Program-made: the position numbers and the translations under genes | From: an uncultured Lachnospiraceae bacterium | GTDB taxonomy: Bacteria; Bacillota; Clostridia; Lachnospirales; Lachnospiraceae | Direction of reading: 5' to 3' | NCBI GenBank assembly: GCA_910577275.1 | Contig: CAJTMW010000008.1 | Coordinates: forward strand, 127,996-191,995 | Length of the DNA stretch: 64,000 bases | The notes under the pieces: model-generated | The model's input: only the letters and a program-made list of their open reading frames with translations | Databases searched by the model: none | Told to the model about the DNA's origin: nothing | Shown: positions 60,759 through 64,000 of the stretch, one piece after another | Position numbering within the stretch: the first letter of the stretch is position 1 | Layout of the letters: the number at the start of each line of letters is the position of its first letter

Positions 60759-60828
60759 GAAATGCTGAATAAATATGCAAAGTGAATATAATAAAGTTAG
60801 TAATTAATATAAGGAGACATTTGTGTAA

Positions 60829-61753
60829 ATGAAATGTGCATATTGCGGAAAAGAGGCGAAAGGAACAAAAGAGCATATTATATCGTGTGCTATTTTAGAT
60901 TTGTTTCCAGAATGTTATATTACATTTGATGATGCCAGACATACATAACATGAATCTGATCCAATGATTAAAGATGTTTGTGCTGATTGCAACAACAGAA
61001 AAATATCCTATATTGACAGTTATGCCAAAGAGTTTATTAGTAAATATTTTACTCAAACATATAATGAGGACGAACAGTTAGAGGTAGAGTATGATTATGT
61101 GATGATACAGAAAATGCTTCTGAAGTATGCATTTAATGATATGAGATCACATAAAGAAGATTGTTCTTTTTTTGACCAAGAGATAATCCATTATCTTATG
61201 GATGCGGAAGACAATACTCCGAAAGAAAATGTCACAGTATTATGTGGATTAGCTGTTAATGTTTCCCCTGTTCCAGATGCTATGCTTGGTAATGAAGTTA
61301 CGTTGGTGTAAGGATTCGTTTTTTTATGCTAACAGTACGATAAGAAATATAGATTATGGAACAGGACAAGTTTATTTGAATGAGAATATAGAAAAAGAAG
61401 AGTTTCCAGATTTGAAGGTTTCATATATATTCAAATTTAATAGTGTGCAGTTTATATTGATGTGCTGGGATAGAGGTTCTAAAAAAATAAAGCAGAATAA
61501 AGTTGTGCTAGAATATCAATATCCTTATAGTTTGATGAGCGAAGAAAATGAAAAGATAGTTTTACCAATATGTACAGATGAGGTTAATTATCATCAATTT
61601 GTACATATTCATGTTCGGTGGGATGGACTATTTGAATTGGGACTTATGAGAAGATTGGCTAGTGGAGGAAACTATAAGTATAAAGAGATATATGAAAAAG
61701 AGTGGGGTAAAGAGGAGAAAAAAATTATAGAAGGACATCCAAGGGGAAAATAA
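60829..61753 (+). pseudogene. HNH-type endonuclease gene with a nonsense codon and a frameshift
   Basis: First part MKCAYCGKEAKGTKEHIISC, then after an in-frame TAA at 60946 the same frame continues with VCADCNNRKISYIDSYAKEF. Together this is the CxxC...EHI...CxxCN pattern of HNH-like nucleases. The frame ends at 61311 and the sequence continues in the next frame (DSFFYANSTIRNIDYGTGQV to the stop at 61753), so there is also a +/-1 frameshift near 61300. The intact protein would have about 305 residues. AAGGAG lies 12 nt before the ATG. It is probably former cargo of the same defense or mobile region. Confidence 0.8.
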
Positions 61754-61772
61754 CAATAAGGATAACAGCGTC

Positions 61773-61820
61773 AGGGCAGTTATAGACCGTAGAAGCGGTT
61801 TATAACTGTCCTTATTTTAT
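61773..61820 (+). terminator. terminator after the broken HNH gene
   Basis: 17-bp stem with two G:U pairs (61773-61789 with 61796-61812), 6-nt loop, followed by TATTTTAT. Confidence 0.85.
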
Positions 61821-61829
61821 TTCAAATGA

Positions 61830-61871
61830 GGGTGTCGCAAAATCATCAAATTAGATGATCAAGTGGCACCC
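61830..61871. mobile_element. candidate end of the IS1182-type element
   Basis: GGGTGTCGCAAAA starts here, the kind of sequence seen at termini of several IS families, within an interrupted inverted repeat (GGGTG...CACCC, ATCAT...ATGAT). No matching inverted copy is recognisable on the other side of the transposase gene, so the boundary is provisional. Confidence 0.4.
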
Positions 61872-61971
61872 TTGCTCTATATTATGAAAAAAATCGGATG
61901 CAATCCTTTTGTTTTACGAATCGTTGCGGATTTTAGGCATACTTTAATAAAGCTTTTGTCTTTCCTGGCTT

Positions 61972-63579
61972 TTATGCTGTTTCTTTTACCGGGAAAAGAT
62001 GACTCCCCGTACGTTCATTTTGGATTTTTGCATGCAGCTTGTTGATGTTGTAGCCCATACATAACAACAGGATTTCCAGTTTTACCTTTGTTTTCCCCCG
62101 CAGCAGAAATCTTTGGAATTCGTAATCATTTTTCAGAACGCCAAAAGCTCCTTCTACTTGAATGGAACGGTTCATCCGATATCTGATCCCCGTTTCACTT
62201 AGGATATTTTCGTAGGATTCCTGCCGCTTCTCCAGAAAACTTTTGGAAATATATAACCGTTTATTCCCCTTTGCTCTGGTGCATTTTTCTTTATAAGGAC
62301 AGTCCGTGCAGTCTTCACATTCGTAAACAGTTACTTCCGATTCATAGCCGCTCTTACTTTTCTGCTTTTTGATAAAAAGAAGGGACAATGATTTCCCGGC
62401 ATGGCAGGTGTAGGTATCCGTTTTTTCATCATATCCCATGTTCTCACGTTTGCTGATATCCTTTTTAAAGCTGCGCTTTTTCCATTTCTCATAGGTCTGG
62501 GGTTTTATATATGGCTTCTGTCTGTTCTCTCTTAAAAAGCTGTAGCCTTCCTCGCTTTCGTAGCCTGAATCTGCTGTTACGCTTGGATAGCGAAATCCCA
62601 GTTTTTCTTCCATTGTTTTCAGGAATGGGACCAGCGTCCATACATCGTTTCTGTCCTGAAAGATATCAGCTGCCACGATATATTCACTGTCTACCGCAAG
62701 CTGTACATTATATCCTGGTTTTAACTGGGCGTTACGCATATGGTCATCCTTCATGTGCATAAAGGTGGCATCCGGATCAGTCTTGCAGTAATTGTTCCTG
62801 CCTTGAAAACTTGCCGTATGCCAGTCATAGACAGTCTGACGTTCCAGAAACCTGCGAAACAGTTCCAGATATCTCTGGTTCCTGCTCTTCCTTTTTCCGC
62901 GTCCATGGACAAAGACAGTCCCCTCTGTCCGGCAGCGTTCTTCCAGGAACAGGGATATCTTCTGCATATCCTGTGTACTTGTTTCTACGCTGACCGAAAA
63001 ATCCTGTATGTATTCATGGTTCAAAAGCTGTACGGCATCCTGTATCTTATGGAACATTTTTTCTTCCCACTTCCCTACAGACTTTTTCCACACAAAGGTA
63101 TACTTGTTAGCACAGGCTTCCAGCTTTGTCCCGTCAATGAATACCGTCTCCTTTGACAGCTCACCAGCCCGCTCCAGTCTTCTTACCATCTGGTAGAAAA
63201 GGCTCTCACAGGCATCCGAAAGAAAACCAGTGCGGAAGCGGGCAATGGTACTGTGGTCCGGTGCTTTCTGTCCGGCTAACAGCCACATAAAGTTGATGTC
63301 ACGCCTGCAGGCGGTTTCTATCTTTCTCGAAGAATAGATGTTTTGGGAATAAGCATAGGTCAGTATCTTGAACATGGTCTTTGGGTCAACTGCCGGATTT
63401 CTGCCTTTGGCAGAGTAAGCCTGATACAGCAAAGTATAATCTAATTCCTCCAGTTCGTGGCTCAGCAGTCTGACAGAATCATCGTCAGGAACCAGACCTT
63501 CCAGACTTAATGGCAAAACCAGTTGATAAGGCTCGCCGAATTCGGTATAATTTTTAGTGTATTTTAAGTTACTCGTCAT
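61972..63579 (-). mobile_element. IS1182-family transposase
   Basis: 535 aa, intact. N-terminal DUF772-type domain (PEDDS-like VPDDDSVRLLSHELEELDYT, ILTYAYSQNIYSSRKIETAC, HSTIARFR). DDE catalytic core with the first Asp in VFIDGTKLEA and the second in SVTADSGYESEE, and the C-terminal Glu in SIQVEGAFGVLKND. A cysteine cluster (CEDCTDCPYKEKCTRAKGNK) sits between the second Asp and Glu, as usual in this family. It is probably active, given the lack of lesions. Confidence 0.93.
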
Positions 63580-63711
63580 AGCTTATTATACCATGGATGG
63601 CAGGTTCTTCGGGACCTGCTTTTCTGTTTTCAGGCATAAAAACCTGCTAACAAAAATCAAGTATTTTTCAGCAGATTTTTAAATTATTTTATCAGTCTAT
63701 TTTTGTGTACA

Positions 63712-63739
63712 ACAAAAAGGCTGGCCTTATTTCCAGCCT
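63712..63739 (-). terminator. terminator of the IS110-type transposase gene
   Basis: On the minus strand AGGCTGG-loop-CCAGCCT followed by TTTTTG, 25 bp after the transposase stop codon. Confidence 0.8.
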
Positions 63740-63763
63740 GTGCAAAGTCATAAGTTTGATGTC

Positions 63764-64000
63764 CTATTGATGATAGACTGCATTTACTCTTGCATAGTAA
63801 ATCCTCAAAAATTTATTCAAACCGGCAATCTTTGCATGTTTCTTACTTTTGCCTTCACCTTCCTTTTTTAAGATATAATTATACACGGCATCATCTTCAG
63901 GAACAGGGTGACTCTTAAGCACTCGCATCACCTCATATCCGACCTTTCTGAGCGTTGAAGAACCTCGTTTTGTTATCTTGCGCCTTGTTCCGACAAACTG
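63764..64000 (-). mobile_element. IS110/IS1111-family transposase, C-terminal part (cut by window end)
   Basis: 78 codons and a stop. The reading QFVGTRRKITKRGSSTLRKV, then YNYILKKEGEGKSKKHAKIA and LNKFLRIYYARVNAVYHQ is the C-terminus of the Transposase_20 domain found in IS110-type enzymes. The N-terminal RuvC-like part lies beyond the window. Together with the IS1182-type element it shows this end is an insertion hot spot. Confidence 0.88.

Noticed and set aside
61863..62045. Short plus-strand ORF at the 3' end of the IS1182-type transposase
   Set aside because: It overlaps the transposase C-terminus in antisense, contains part of the probable IS end, and has no family match.

Overview
The window reads as chromosome of an anaerobic, gut-type Firmicute, most likely Lachnospiraceae. 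This is inferred from the purine-rich Shine-Dalgarno sites, the Crh/HprK/WhiA/RapZ cluster, the many sugar ABC importers and glycosidases, and the electron-transfer-flavoprotein-linked oxidoreductase. No rRNA, tRNA or CRISPR array was recognised.

Layout. (1) 1-13.7 kb, core genes: pyrG (minus, cut by the window edge), ftsH, uvrC, hprK, a ROK glucokinase, murB, rapZ, whiA, crh, a DagK-family lipid kinase and class II fba. The hprK/crh pair is the CcpA-linked carbon-control module. (2) 13.8-19.2 kb: an AGCS sodium:amino-acid symporter (minus), a GH3 enzyme with swapped domain order, and lspA. (3) 19.4-38.9 kb, first carbohydrate locus: GH2 enzyme, ABC importer, GH4 enzyme, an AraC regulator, then one long operon. 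The operon carries a fucose-isomerase-like protein, class II aldolase, PfkB kinase, GlcD-like flavoprotein, Fe-S protein, FGGY kinase, EtfB, EtfA and an IolB-like isomerase, followed by a Gfo/Idh/MocA oxidoreductase. Two promoters in this locus share a 27-bp element at identical spacing from the -10 box, which ties the importer and the catabolic operon to one activator, presumably the adjacent AraC protein. (4) 38.9-48.5 kb, second carbohydrate locus under another AraC regulator: SGNH esterase, enolase-superfamily sugar-acid dehydratase, SDR, LplB/LplC/LipO-type importer, GH16 enzyme without signal peptide, and a beta-helix protein. (5) 48.8-56.2 kb, assorted small genes: HipA-like kinase, SRAP peptidase, two GNATs, a nuclease lipoprotein, a MATE pump, a P-loop kinase and a PBECR4-like protein. 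(6) 56.6-64 kb, mobile DNA: a cyclophilin gene cut off after its last ~67 codons, followed by integrative-element genes (DUF6075, DUF3970, a truncated ParA), an AT-rich cargo of a DUF3800-like protein plus a TIR-2TM protein, a broken HNH gene, an IS1182-type transposase and the end of an IS110-type transposase.

The most promising candidates for something undescribed are the DUF3800-like/TIR-2TM pair (possible anti-phage module), the Etf-coupled sugar operon whose enzyme set matches no single textbook pathway, and a dispersed hairpin element present in three intergenic copies with compensatory base changes.
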